A DNA stretch of 64,000 nucleotides from Candidatus Dormiibacterota bacterium. GTDB lineage: Bacteria; Chloroflexota; Dormibacteria; CF-121. The notes under the pieces were generated by a model. It searched no databases. It worked only from the letters and a program-made list of their open reading frames with translations, and was not told the origin of the DNA. The DNA lies in assembly GCA_035544955.1 (NCBI GenBank), contig DASZZN010000051.1, forward strand, positions 1-64,000, read 5' to 3'. This document shows positions 41,497 through 49,882 of this stretch, one piece after another (within the stretch, counting starts at the first letter, position 1; each line of letters opens with the position of its first letter). The translations under genes and the position numbers were made by a program.

Positions 41497-44214
41497 TCAG
41501 GCCGCCATCAGCTGGCGCAGCACCATCGGCAGAACCCCGCCATGGCGCAGGTACTCGACGTCGGTTTGGTTGTCGAGCCGGCAGACCACCGTGAACCGTT
41601 GTCGGGCGCCCGAGTCGCCGGCGGCCTCGACCTGGATGCGCTGCCCCGGCTTCAGCCCGGCAGCCAGCCCCCGGATCGCAAAGGCCTCCTTGCCGCTCAG
41701 GCCGAGCGACTGTAGCGATTCGCCCGGCAGGAACTCCAGCGGCAGAATGCCCATCCCAACCAGGTTGCTGCGGTGGATGCGCTCGAAGCTTTCGGCGATC
41801 ACCGCACGAATCCCGAGCAGGAGCGGCCCTTTGGCCGCCCAATCGCGCGAGCTTCCCGATCCATACTCCTTGCCGGCGAATGCGACCAGAGGCACGCCCT
41901 CGGCGCGGTAGCGCTCGGCCGCCTCGAAAATCGTCATCTCTTGCGCGTCCGGGAGGTGCGTCGTCCAGAAGCCCTCCCGCGAGGTGAGCAGATTGCGCAG
42001 CCGGATGTTGCCGAACGTGCCGCGCACCAGGACCTCGTGGTTGCCGCGCCGGGCCCCGTAGCTGTTGAACTCGCTGCGCTCGACGGCATGCTCGACCAGG
42101 TAGCGGCCGGCCGGGCTGTCGGGCGGGATGCTTCCCGCGGGCGAGATGTGGTCGGTCGTGATCGAGTTGCCAAGGATGACGAGCGCCCGTGCCCCGACGA
42201 TGTCGGTCAGCGGTAGCGGTTTGGCGTTGATGCCGTCGAAGAAGGGAGGCTCGCGGACGTATGTCGAGGTCGGATCCCACTCGTAGGAGGGTCCGGTTGG
42301 CGCCGACATCCGTTGCCAGTTCTCATCGCCATCGAAGATGCGCTCGTATTCCCGGGTGAACATCTCGACCTTGAGCGAGGTCCGGATCGCTTCGTTGACC
42401 TCTTCGGCGGAGGGCCAGAGCTCTCGCAGGAAGACGTCCTTGCCGTTCGTGTCGGTTCCCAGCGGGTCGGTGGCCAGGTTGCGGCGGATGTCCCCGGCGA
42501 GCGCATAGGCGACGACCAGCGGCGGTGAGGCGAGATAGCTGGCGCGGACCAACGGATGGATGCGGCCCTCGAAGTTGCGGTTCCCGCTGAGGACGGCGAC
42601 CACGTTGAGTTTCTCCTTCTCGACGGCGGCCTCGACCTCGGCGCTGGCGAGGGGACCGCTGTTGCCGATGCAGGTCGTGCAGCCGTAGCCAACCAGGTAG
42701 AAGCCGAGCTGCTCCAGGTAGGGCATCAAGCCGGCCGCCTTGAGATAGTCGGTAACGACGCGCGATCCCGGGGCCAGGCTGGTCTTGACCGTGGGCGAAA
42801 CGCGCAGCCCGCGCTCGACGGCGCGTTTGGCCAGCAAGCCGGCGGCCACCATTACCGAGGGGTTCGAGGTGTTGGTGCAGCTGGTGATGGCCGCGATCAC
42901 GACCGAGCCGTTGCGCACCTGTTGGGCCGGACGGGCTTTGACGGCGGTGGCGTGCTGAGGCTCGCCCGCGGCCTCCGCGACACCGCCCTCGTTGTCGAAG
43001 CGGGCCAGGTCGTTGTTTCCCGGATGATCGTCCATCGCGAAGGCGGTCTTGAAGCTCTGCCAGACGTTGGGGAGTGCCACGCGATCCTGGGGCCGCTTCG
43101 GTCCCGCGACGCTGGGCTCGACGGCCTTGAGGTCGAGGTCGAGAAGCTCGTCGAAGACGGGCGTCGGGGACTCGTCGGTGCGGAACATGCCCTGCTCGCG
43201 CGTGTAGCGCTCGACGAGGTCGATCAACTGGCGATCCCGCCCGGTCGTCTCCAGGTAGCGCAGCGTCTGCTGGTCGACGGGGAAGAGGGAAGCCGTGGCG
43301 CCGTACTCCGGGCACATGTTGGAGAGAGTCGCGCGGTCAGGCACGGACAGACTGGAGAGGCCGGCGCCGCAGAACTCGACAAATTTATTCACCACGCCGT
43401 GCTTGCGGAGCATCTCGGTCAGCGTCAGGACCAGGTCGGTCGCGGTTGCGCCTGGCCGCAACGCCCCGGTCATGCGCACACCGAGGACCACCGGTGTCGG
43501 GAGGTAGGTCGGCTGTCCGAGCAGCGCGGCCTCCGCCTCGATGCCGCCCACGCCCCAGCCGAGCACGCCCAACCCGTTGACCATGGTCGTGTGCGAGTCG
43601 GTCCCGAGCAACGTGTCGGGCAGCGCGTAACTTCCCTTGGCGTCCTTGCGCACCTGGACGACGCGGCTCAGCCGTTCGAGGTTGACCTGGTGGCAGATGC
43701 CCATCCCGGGCGGGACGACACTGAAGTTGTGAAACGCCTGCTGGGCCCAGCGCAGGAGGGCGTAGCGTTCGCCGTTCCGCTCGTATTCGCGCTCGATGTT
43801 GCGGGCATAGGATCCCAACGACCCGAAGGCGTCGACCTGGACGGAGTGGTCGATGACCAGGTCGGCCTGGACGAGCGGGTCGATCCGTCCGGCATCCTTG
43901 CCAGCACGCTGCATCGCCGATCGCATCGCGGCCAGGTCCAGCACCGCCGGCACGCCGGTGAAATCCTGGAGCAACACCCGAGAGGGGAGATAGGGCACCT
44001 CGGCCCCGGGGGGCGGCGCCTCCGGCCATCGGCTGAGAGCACGCAGGCTGGTCTCGTCCACGCGACCGGCCTCTTCTACACGCAACAGACCCTCCAGCAG
44101 GATCTTGACCGTGATCGGGAGCCCGGTCGGGTCGCCGAAGCCTGCCTCCGCGAGTCGACTCAGCGGATAGTAATCAAGCGTCGTGGAGGCGAGTCGTCGT
44201 CGGGCGGCAATCAT
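41497..44214 (-). CDS. acnA: Aconitate hydratase A
   Basis: The 905-residue protein is a full-length aconitase. The 4Fe-4S cluster ligands are the Cys in AITSCTNTSNP and two Cys in YGCTTCIGNSGP. LGTDSHTTMVNGLGVLGWGVGG and the C-terminal swivel-domain block EYGSGSSRDWAAKGPLLLGI are also present. It isomerises citrate and isocitrate in the TCA cycle and glyoxylate shunt; malate synthase and 2-oxoglutarate dehydrogenase are also in this window. ATG 44214 lies 9 bases after TAGCAT. Confidence 0.95.
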   Translation of the reverse strand: MIAARRRLASTTLDYYPLSRLAEAGFGDPTGLPITVKILLEGLLRVEEAGRVDETSLRALSRWPEAPPPGAEVPYLPSRVLLQDFTGVPAVLDLAAMRSAMQRAGKDAGRIDPLVQADLVIDHSVQVDAFGSLGSYARNIEREYERNGERYALLRWAQQAFHNFSVVPPGMGICHQVNLERLSRVVQVRKDAKGSYALPDTLLGTDSHTTMVNGLGVLGWGVGGIEAEAALLGQPTYLPTPVVLGVRMTGALRPGATATDLVLTLTEMLRKHGVVNKFVEFCGAGLSSLSVPDRATLSNMCPEYGATASLFPVDQQTLRYLETTGRDRQLIDLVERYTREQGMFRTDESPTPVFDELLDLDLKAVEPSVAGPKRPQDRVALPNVWQSFKTAFAMDDHPGNNDLARFDNEGGVAEAAGEPQHATAVKARPAQQVRNGSVVIAAITSCTNTSNPSVMVAAGLLAKRAVERGLRVSPTVKTSLAPGSRVVTDYLKAAGLMPYLEQLGFYLVGYGCTTCIGNSGPLASAEVEAAVEKEKLNVVAVLSGNRNFEGRIHPLVRASYLASPPLVVAYALAGDIRRNLATDPLGTDTNGKDVFLRELWPSAEEVNEAIRTSLKVEMFTREYERIFDGDENWQRMSAPTGPSYEWDPTSTYVREPPFFDGINAKPLPLTDIVGARALVILGNSITTDHISPAGSIPPDSPAGRYLVEHAVERSEFNSYGARRGNHEVLVRGTFGNIRLRNLLTSREGFWTTHLPDAQEMTIFEAAERYRAEGVPLVAFAGKEYGSGSSRDWAAKGPLLLGIRAVIAESFERIHRSNLVGMGILPLEFLPGESLQSLGLSGKEAFAIRGLAAGLKPGQRIQVEAAGDSGARQRFTVVCRLDNQTDVEYLRHGGVLPMVLRQLMAA

Positions 44215-44235
44215 TTCGTATTGATGCTAGCAGCG

Positions 44236-45219
44236 TCACTCGCGATTTCCGCTGTGGAACTTGCGATGCGCGGCGCGCAGCTGGGGATTCGTCACATGGG
44301 TGTAGATCTGCGTGGTGTTGAGATTCGCGTGCCCGAGTAGCTCCTGGACGGCGCGCAGGTCCGCGCCGTTGGAGAGCAGGTCGGTGGCGAAGGAGTGGCG
44401 CAAGGTGTGCGGTGTCGCCTTCACCCCCAGCCCGGCGACCCGCACGTACTTCTGCACCGCTCGCTCGATCGAGCGGGTCGACATCCGCATGCCAGCACCG
44501 CCCGGCGTCTGGTCCACGGCGCCCTTCATCCGGATGAACACCGGTTTCCACCGATCGTGGCGCGTCTGCAGGTAGCGGACCAGCGCATCGCTCGCGGCAT
44601 CGCTGAGGAAGACGACGCGCGGCTTTCGCCCTTTGCCGATGACCCCGAATTCGCGGGTCTTCAAGTTGATGTGGTCGCGATCCAGGCGCGCCAGTTCGGC
44701 GAGCCGCAACCCGGTGCTGAAGAAAGTCTCGAGCAGCGCGCGGTCCCGCAGGCCCCGTAGGTCGTTGACGTCCGGGGCGGCGAGCAGGCGGCGCAGCTGG
44801 TCCGCGTCTAGGAACTTCAGCGAGCGCGAGGCGGCCTTGCCAAGCTCGATCCGGTCTGGCGCGAGCACCTCCAGGCCCTGCCGGGTCCAGTAGCGCAGCA
44901 TCGAGCGGAGCGCGATCAGGAAATAGGTCTGGGTGGCCCGTGTCAGGGGACGACCGGTGTGCGCGTTGACGTGGCGGGCGAGCGCGAGCTTGTAGCGGCG
45001 GACCACCTCGGTCGTGAGGTCGGGCAGGTCCTTGACCTCCGGCTCCTCCCGGCCGAGCCAGCCGAGCAGGTTATTGAGGTAGTGGTCGTACTGGCGGATC
45101 GTCAGCGGGCTGAGGTTGCGATCGATCTCGCACGCCTCGAGGAAGCCGCGCACCCGCTCGGCGAGGGCGCTCGCCACCGGAGGTGCCTGCGTCGGGGACG
45201 TGGTGGAGACGGTGGGCAC
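44236..45219 (-). CDS. Tyrosine recombinase, XerC/XerD type
   Basis: The 327-residue protein has a SAM-like core-binding domain (about 18-115) and a catalytic domain with every active-site residue: Arg172 (STGLRLAEL), Lys196 (GKGRKPR), His271 and Arg274 (HTLRHSFAT), His297 (LGHANLNTT) and Tyr306 (IYTHV). Length and motifs match Xer recombinases that resolve chromosome dimers rather than phage integrases, and no phage genes are nearby. Start GTG 45219 is 12 bases after TAGAAT. A single-Xer system or a XerD partner elsewhere is possible. Confidence 0.85.
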   Translation of the reverse strand: MPTVSTTSPTQAPPVASALAERVRGFLEACEIDRNLSPLTIRQYDHYLNNLLGWLGREEPEVKDLPDLTTEVVRRYKLALARHVNAHTGRPLTRATQTYFLIALRSMLRYWTRQGLEVLAPDRIELGKAASRSLKFLDADQLRRLLAAPDVNDLRGLRDRALLETFFSTGLRLAELARLDRDHINLKTREFGVIGKGRKPRVVFLSDAASDALVRYLQTRHDRWKPVFIRMKGAVDQTPGGAGMRMSTRSIERAVQKYVRVAGLGVKATPHTLRHSFATDLLSNGADLRAVQELLGHANLNTTQIYTHVTNPQLRAAHRKFHSGNRE

Positions 45220-45231
45220 GCTGCTGCGCGA

Positions 45232-45237
45232 ATTCTA
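45232..45237 (-). promoter_or_regulatory. Putative -10 element of the recombinase gene
   Basis: TAGAAT on the minus strand lies 12 bases before the GTG start of the Xer-type gene; a -35 element at normal distance is not evident. Confidence 0.3.
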
Positions 45238-45270
45238 CGGCTTCGACTCCGTCGTCCCGTCAATTCCCGT

Positions 45271-45300
45271 TTGACATCTGCCGAGCTGTAGGCTTAATAT
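45271..45300 (+). promoter_or_regulatory. Promoter of the padR-family gene
   Basis: TTGACA (45271-45276) and TAATAT (45295-45300) are separated by 18 bases, the most complete sigma70-type promoter in this part of the window. Confidence 0.65.
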
Positions 45301-45317
45301 CGCGATATATCGTGATA
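45298..45317. promoter_or_regulatory. Tandem palindromic operator, probable PadR autoregulatory site
   Basis: TATCGCGATA is directly followed by TATCGTGATA. The pair overlaps the -10 box and expected start of transcription, a typical place for repressor binding. Confidence 0.6.
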
Positions 45318-45344
45318 GTGCGTCAAGAATAGGAGGATTTCCCC

Positions 45345-45878
45345 ATGTGGTCACGCCGTGAGTTCCGTTTCGACCAGTTCCGCCGCCAGATGTTCGAGCG
45401 CGGCGACCTCAAGTACGTCATCCTCGACCAGCTCAAGGACAAGCCCGCCCACGGGTACGAGCTGATCAAGGCCCTCGAGGAGCGCTTCGGCGGGTTCTAC
45501 GCCCCCAGCCCGGGCGCCGTCTACCCAACCCTCCAGATGCTCGAGGACATGGCCTACGTCAGCTCCGTCCAGGAGGACGGCCGCAAGATCTACAGCATCA
45601 CGGACGCGGGTCGCGCGTTCATGACCGAGCGCCGTCCGCAGGTCGACGAGGTCTTCAGCCGCATGAAGGAGCGCTGGGGCGCCGAGTGGGGCCCGAATGC
45701 GCACCGGATGATGCACGACCTGCGCAACGACATGCGCGACCTGGGCCGCTCCGTGGCGACCGAGGCCCGCAACCGCTGGCCGAATCCCGAGCAGCAGCGC
45801 CGCATCCGCGACGTCATCGCCCGAGCGAAGGCCGAGATTCAGGCGATTCTCTCCGAGCAACCCGCGGCGAAAGTCTAG
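45345..45878 (+). CDS. PadR-family transcriptional regulator
   Basis: The 177-residue protein has the PadR winged helix: DLKYVILDQLKDKPAHGYEL, then ALEERFGGFYAPSPGAVYP and LQMLEDMAYVSSVQEDGRKI with the wing. A C-terminal helical dimerisation part (about 105-170) is rich in Arg, Met and Glu. Such regulators repress genes for efflux, phenolic-acid or stress functions. The AGGAGG site is 9 bases before ATG 45345. The promoter overlaps a tandem palindrome, so autorepression is likely. No transporter follows, so its other targets are elsewhere. Confidence 0.85.
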   Translation: MWSRREFRFDQFRRQMFERGDLKYVILDQLKDKPAHGYELIKALEERFGGFYAPSPGAVYPTLQMLEDMAYVSSVQEDGRKIYSITDAGRAFMTERRPQVDEVFSRMKERWGAEWGPNAHRMMHDLRNDMRDLGRSVATEARNRWPNPEQQRRIRDVIARAKAEIQAILSEQPAAKV

Positions 45879-45927
45879 GCAGATTCTCCCTCCGCCTCAT
45901 TTTCCTGCCCGGTAGCGGGAAATTTTT

Positions 45928-45962
45928 CCCTCCCCCGCTCGCGGGGGAGGGTAGGGTGGGGG
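45928..45962. repeat. REP-like palindromic repeat, intergenic copy
   Basis: CCCTCCCCCGCTCGCGGGGG and AGGGTAGGGTGGGGG form a strong stem with a short tail. It lies between the convergent padR and ATPase genes and nearly equals the copy at 7704-7736. Confidence 0.75.
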
Positions 45963-45963
45963 A

Positions 45964-47148
45964 CTAGAGCTCCCCGCGAATGATCCGTCGCCGGATCCAT
46001 TCCTCGAAGAAGCGCTCTTTGATCACGTAGGCGCCGCTCGGCTCCAGGTCCACGAGCTCCCGGTCGATCAGGGTCTGGATGGCGCGCTGCACGGTGGTCG
46101 CCGGACCGAGGTTCGCGTGGCGCCGGTAGTCCTCGCGGTAAATGTTGCGACCACCCCACTCGACCAGCGCCACGAGGAGGTTGCGCTGAGCCGGAGCCGA
46201 GTCGTGCCAGAGCACCGTCATCTGCGCGGCCTCGGCATCGAGCACCCGCGAGATGGCCGTCGAGACCAGCTCCTTGGTGGAGAGGGGGAGGAGGGCTACT
46301 TCCCAGAGAAAGTGCGCCGCCTCCTGGGTGTCATTGGGATGCGCCCCGGTGAAGTCGATGAGGGCGTAGATGGCGTCCTTCGGCAGCGGCCGGCCACTGG
46401 CCTTGAAGCGCCCCATCAAAAAGCTGGCGAATTCTTCGCGCGGCAGCGGGCCGAGGGGATATGGGCGGGCCATCTTCAGCAGCGGCGCGCTGCGCTCGTG
46501 CACGGCTCGGCGGAGCAACGCCTGGCGCGATCCGAGGAGGGCGTACGACACATGTTGCTGATGCTGGATGACGGCGCGCAGCTGCCGCAGGAGCGTGACG
46601 CCCAATTCCATGAGATCCTGGAACTCATCGAGGATGACGACGACGCGCTTCTTCTTGCCCTCGCGGGAGATCACCTCGGGCTCTTGAAAAATCTGCTCGA
46701 GGAGCGCATCGAGGTTGGGGATGCCGGCGCTGCCGGCCTCGAACGACAGCGATGCCTTTCCGTCGCTGTCGAGCGTCAAAGTCGGCCGGACGCGAAACGC
46801 TTTGAGGTGCTGGACGACCCAGTCTTCGGCGCGCTGCGCCGGGTTCTTGAACGCATCCAGGTACGCCGACGCGAGTCGGTCCGCTAGCCGGGCGCGAGAG
46901 GGGACCAGCATGCAGTCCAGGTAGGCGACCGGGATGCCGCCCGCCTCCAGACGTCGCTTCACCTCCAGAATGAGCGAGGTCTTGCCGAAGCGGCGGGGCG
47001 CCTCGATCAGAATGCTCTGACCGCCGCGTAGCTCGCGCTCGAGCACCATCAGGTCGGCCTCCCGGTCGGTAAAGGCGTCGCCGGAGACGATCCGCCCGAA
47101 GCGGAATGGGTTGGTGGCGGAGGTCGCTGCCTTTACGCGTGCTGGCAT
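45964..47148 (-). CDS. AAA-type (ORC/MalT-like) ATP-binding protein
   Basis: The 394-residue protein starts with NPFRFGRIVSGDAFTDREAD, typical of the 'archaeal ATPase'-like family. Walker A is IEAPRRFGKTSL (about 49-60) and Walker B is VVVILDEFQDL. A lid region and a winged-helix-like C-terminus (DYRRHANLGPATTVQRAIQ, LIDRELVDLEPSGAYVIKE) follow. It is probably an ATP-dependent regulatory or DNA-linked switch; no nuclease domain is fused. The stop is 2 bases after the palindromic repeat, and it is divergent from the Clp_N/TPR gene. Confidence 0.8.
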   Translation of the reverse strand: MPARVKAATSATNPFRFGRIVSGDAFTDREADLMVLERELRGGQSILIEAPRRFGKTSLILEVKRRLEAGGIPVAYLDCMLVPSRARLADRLASAYLDAFKNPAQRAEDWVVQHLKAFRVRPTLTLDSDGKASLSFEAGSAGIPNLDALLEQIFQEPEVISREGKKKRVVVILDEFQDLMELGVTLLRQLRAVIQHQQHVSYALLGSRQALLRRAVHERSAPLLKMARPYPLGPLPREEFASFLMGRFKASGRPLPKDAIYALIDFTGAHPNDTQEAAHFLWEVALLPLSTKELVSTAISRVLDAEAAQMTVLWHDSAPAQRNLLVALVEWGGRNIYREDYRRHANLGPATTVQRAIQTLIDRELVDLEPSGAYVIKERFFEEWIRRRIIRGEL

Positions 47149-47327
47149 TACGCGGGTTAGTATAACTCCGTTGCGCGGACTTGCGTAGTTCAGGAACTCA
47201 AGGCAAGGCCAGGGTGTCGGCAGCGTTTAGATTGGCGGCGGTGAGCAAAGAAGGCGGTTCGAGCTGGGCTGCGCTGATCACGGTCCTGAAGACCCGTCTG
47301 CGGTCGGCGAGGCGCACGTCTCACCGG

Positions 47328-48746
47328 ATGAAGTATCCGTTCGAGTGGTTCTCCGTGCCCGCGAGGCGGGTGCTGAATCTCACCCAGGACGAGGCCGAGC
47401 GGATGCAACAGCCTGCCATCGGGACTTCGCATCTTCTTCTGGGTCTGCTCCGTGAGGCCGATGGCCTGGCCTCGAAGATTCTGGCTGGATTCGGCCTCGA
47501 GATCGACGCCGCGCGCGAGATGCTGAGCCGGGAACCGCTGGAGGGGAGCCCAACTGGCAGGCATCAGGCAGTTCCAACATCGGGGACCAAGCGCGTGATC
47601 GAGAACGCCTTCGAGGAGAAGCAGCGAACTGGGAGGAGCTACGTTGGGACCGAGCACCTCCTTGTAGGGATTCTGCTGGAAGCCAACGGAAACGGTGCGC
47701 TCGTTCTCGCGCGGTCGGGCGTGAATCTCGAACGAACGCGAAAGCGAGTCGCAGAGTTCTTGGCTCAGGGAATTTCTGACTCTTCACGATTTTTAGGTTA
47801 TGCGGATCTAGCGCTCGAGAACCTCAGCGTCACGGCCGAGTCGGCATTGATAGCAAGCGCGCGCGAAGCGGCCGAACTTGGGGCGCAGTCCTTTGGCAGC
47901 GAATACGTGCTGCTGGGAATTCTCGGGCAGACAGGGAGTCTGGGTGCGCGTGTTTTGACGGAGCTCGGCATCACGAGCGAGACGGTGCGGGCGCGCCTGA
48001 CCCGGGCACCAGCATCGGAGGCGGGCGCGGCAGCTCCTATGACGGACGGACTGCGCATCGAGCTGAGGAAGACATTTCTGGCGCCTCAAACGGGTGTCGC
48101 GGTCGACACGTCTGCATTAGTACAGGCGGTGCGGGCAGGAGGAGGGTTGGGGGGAGCCATTCTGGGGAGCCGTACCAGCAGGCAGCAGCTCGATCGGGTC
48201 ATCGCCTCGTTGCGAACCCCTGAATTGTCGGAAGAGCCGATCGGGAGATTCACGAAACCACTGCTATCGCTGTGGAATGAGCGGGCGGTGTCGCGAATAT
48301 GGGCCGCTCGATATGCGGACGCCCGTGCTGACTACTCGTTGCTTCGGCCTAACGCCACCACACCATTCGAGCGAGCAGCGTATGCGAACAACCTTGCGTG
48401 GGTCAATCTCCTGATGGGCGACCGGAGCCTGTTCGCAGAATCCCTGGTCCTCGCCGAGGAGGCGGTAGCCGGCGCATCTGACAAGAGAGCCTTCCAGAGT
48501 ACTCTCGCCCTTGCGCTGATTGAGGATGGTCGCACTCGGGAGGGTGTTGAAATCCTCGAGGCTCATGGAGGCGACGACGAGGACAGACGGGGCGTCGCGG
48601 AGGTGACCGCGATCCTCGCCATTGGCAAATGGCGAGAGGGTGACCGCGATCGCGCCAGAACTTTACTGGAGCAGGCTACCGAGCTCGATCCTCAGTGCGC
48701 GCTCCTACCTCGGGTGAAGGCGGAGTTGGAGCCACCGCCTAGCTGA
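47328..48746 (+). CDS. Stand-alone triple Clp_N-like and TPR protein without ATPase
   Basis: From ATG 47328 the 472-residue protein contains Clp_N-type repeats: AERMQQPAIGTSHLLLGLLR, RTGRSYVGTEHLLVGILLEA and a third, more diverged, ELGAQSFGSEYVLLGILGQ. Each has the xGxxHLLxGLL core seen in ClpC/ClpB. The C-terminal third is helical and TPR-like (PFERAAYANNLAWVNLLMGD, AFQSTLALALIEDGRTREG, GDRDRARTLLEQATELDPQC). No Walker A/B is present, so it is not a Clp unfoldase; it might be a ClpS-like or substrate-adaptor protein or a sensor. The first 49 codons of the open frame upstream look non-coding. Confidence 0.7.
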   Translation: MKYPFEWFSVPARRVLNLTQDEAERMQQPAIGTSHLLLGLLREADGLASKILAGFGLEIDAAREMLSREPLEGSPTGRHQAVPTSGTKRVIENAFEEKQRTGRSYVGTEHLLVGILLEANGNGALVLARSGVNLERTRKRVAEFLAQGISDSSRFLGYADLALENLSVTAESALIASAREAAELGAQSFGSEYVLLGILGQTGSLGARVLTELGITSETVRARLTRAPASEAGAAAPMTDGLRIELRKTFLAPQTGVAVDTSALVQAVRAGGGLGGAILGSRTSRQQLDRVIASLRTPELSEEPIGRFTKPLLSLWNERAVSRIWAARYADARADYSLLRPNATTPFERAAYANNLAWVNLLMGDRSLFAESLVLAEEAVAGASDKRAFQSTLALALIEDGRTREGVEILEAHGGDDEDRRGVAEVTAILAIGKWREGDRDRARTLLEQATELDPQCALLPRVKAELEPPPS

Positions 48747-48792
48747 CGCGCTTCAGCTGTTGAGGATCTCGAGGTCGAGACGGCCAAGGTAG

Positions 48793-48972
48793 TCCGGGTC
48801 GGCGAGTAAGGCCGCTGCCCTACTGGCCGGTTACGGACATCAAGAAAGCCTGCAATCCTTCGTGGACGCCGGTGCACAGGTTCAACAAGCGGTCAAGGAC
48901 GTCGGTGGTGGCAAGCTGGTTGCTTGGGTAAGAGACGCGGACAATAACGTCATCGAGCTCGTTCAGGGCTAG
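48793..48972 (+). pseudogene. C-terminal remnant of a VOC/glyoxalase gene
   Basis: The frame after TAG 48790 ends in DAGAQVQQAVKDVGGGKLVA and WVRDADNNVIELVQG then a stop. This is the conserved C-terminus of VOC proteins ('...GGkLvA.vrDpDGNviglvQ'). No start codon or N-terminal half exists, and an in-frame stop precedes it, so it is a gene fragment. Confidence 0.6.
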
Positions 48973-49256
48973 AGGTTAAGGAGGAAGACCGGGGCAGCCG
49001 CCGCCAGAACGGCGACGGCCTGCAATCCGAGGACGAGCAGCGCCGGTCCTGGCGTTCTCGGTAACCACCTGGTGGCGAAGACCGCGATGACGGGGATTTG
49101 CCCCGCCATCAGCAACTGCCAGATATGCGCCGCGGCCCCCTCGTCCGCCTGGCGCGCCACGCCGTAGATCGCGATGTGACCGAGGACGAGACTGAGCGCG
49201 GCGATCGACATTGCCAGCGGGATCAGGGCGGACGGCCGCTTGAGCGTTGCTCCCAT
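48969..49256 (-). CDS. Three-span membrane protein
   Basis: From ATG 49256 the 95-residue protein reads MGATLKRPSALIPLAMSIAA and has three spans (about 12-32, 45-62 and 70-92) with RQADEGAAAHIWQLLMAGQIP in the first loop. Proteins of this exact plan are common hypothetical membrane proteins. Reading further upstream adds a segment that belongs to the SprT-like gene in another frame. Its end overlaps the VOC remnant by 4 bases. Confidence 0.65.
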   Translation of the reverse strand: MGATLKRPSALIPLAMSIAALSLVLGHIAIYGVARQADEGAAAHIWQLLMAGQIPVIAVFATRWLPRTPGPALLVLGLQAVAVLAAAAPVFLLNL

Positions 49257-49264
49257 TTCTTGCC

Positions 49265-49789
49265 TTAGGCTGCGGGCTTCAACGGCCGGCGGGCGACGAG
49301 TGCATAGCCCGGCAGGATGCTCGTCCATTCCACGCCCCGATTGCGAGCCCGAAAGTAGGCCAGCGCAAACCGGTCGCAGGCGGTTTCCGCGGCGCCCTTT
49401 CCGCCGCGGACCTCGCGCAGATACCAGTGATAGAACTCGTGGCAATAGAGGAAGCGCAGCACCTCGCGCCGCGTGCGGAATCGGATCGTTCGGCTGAACC
49501 ACCGAAACGCGAGCCGCCGCCCGGGCTTGCGGCGGGCCCGGTAGTAGACCTTCTCGTCCCAGGTGCGAAACGGTTCGGGCACCTGCAGCTCGATCAGCCG
49601 GTCGTCGTACCAGCAGAATGCGGCCAGGTGGGGAGCCTGCCGGTAGCGGAGCGGCCGGACGCTCACTCCGTAGCCAACCGGCGGCGGCAGGTCCGCCAGC
49701 CAGCGTCGGAGTGTGTCCGCATCGACGCCGGTGACGCGGGAGCGGAGCGGGGTAGAGGTCCAGGCACGGAGAAGAGGGGAGAGGGCCAT
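49265..49789 (-). CDS. SprT-like zinc metallopeptidase-fold protein
   Basis: From ATG 49789 the 174-residue protein has a HExxH site, LYCHEFYHWYL (His117, Glu118, His121). A downstream AETACDRFALAYF segment may give the third zinc ligand. Before it are ADLPPPVGYGVSVRPLRYRQ and TRREVLRFLY, consistent with a SprT/M48-like fold. Family members are DNA-protein crosslink proteases or putative zinc proteins. It may be a protease of unknown target. The frame extends upstream, but that part overlaps a divergent gene and is unlikely coding. Confidence 0.7.
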   Translation of the reverse strand: MALSPLLRAWTSTPLRSRVTGVDADTLRRWLADLPPPVGYGVSVRPLRYRQAPHLAAFCWYDDRLIELQVPEPFRTWDEKVYYRARRKPGRRLAFRWFSRTIRFRTRREVLRFLYCHEFYHWYLREVRGGKGAAETACDRFALAYFRARNRGVEWTSILPGYALVARRPLKPAA

Positions 49790-49882
49790 CCCAATTAGCT
49801 TAAAAGCCAACCCGGCCAGCCCGCTCTCATCTCGGGTCGTCGTTACACCATTTGTAAGGTTTCGCCGCTCGCTCGCCACAGG

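Noticed and set aside
44236-45219. Phage integrase or genomic-island boundary
   Set aside because: All motifs and the length fit a XerC/D housekeeping recombinase. No att-like repeat, tRNA or phage gene lies beside it.
48760-48830. Minus-strand frame ending AALLADPDYLGRLDLEILNS
   Set aside because: It looks protein-like but has no start and is cut by an in-frame stop after about 24 codons; too short to call, perhaps another gene fragment.
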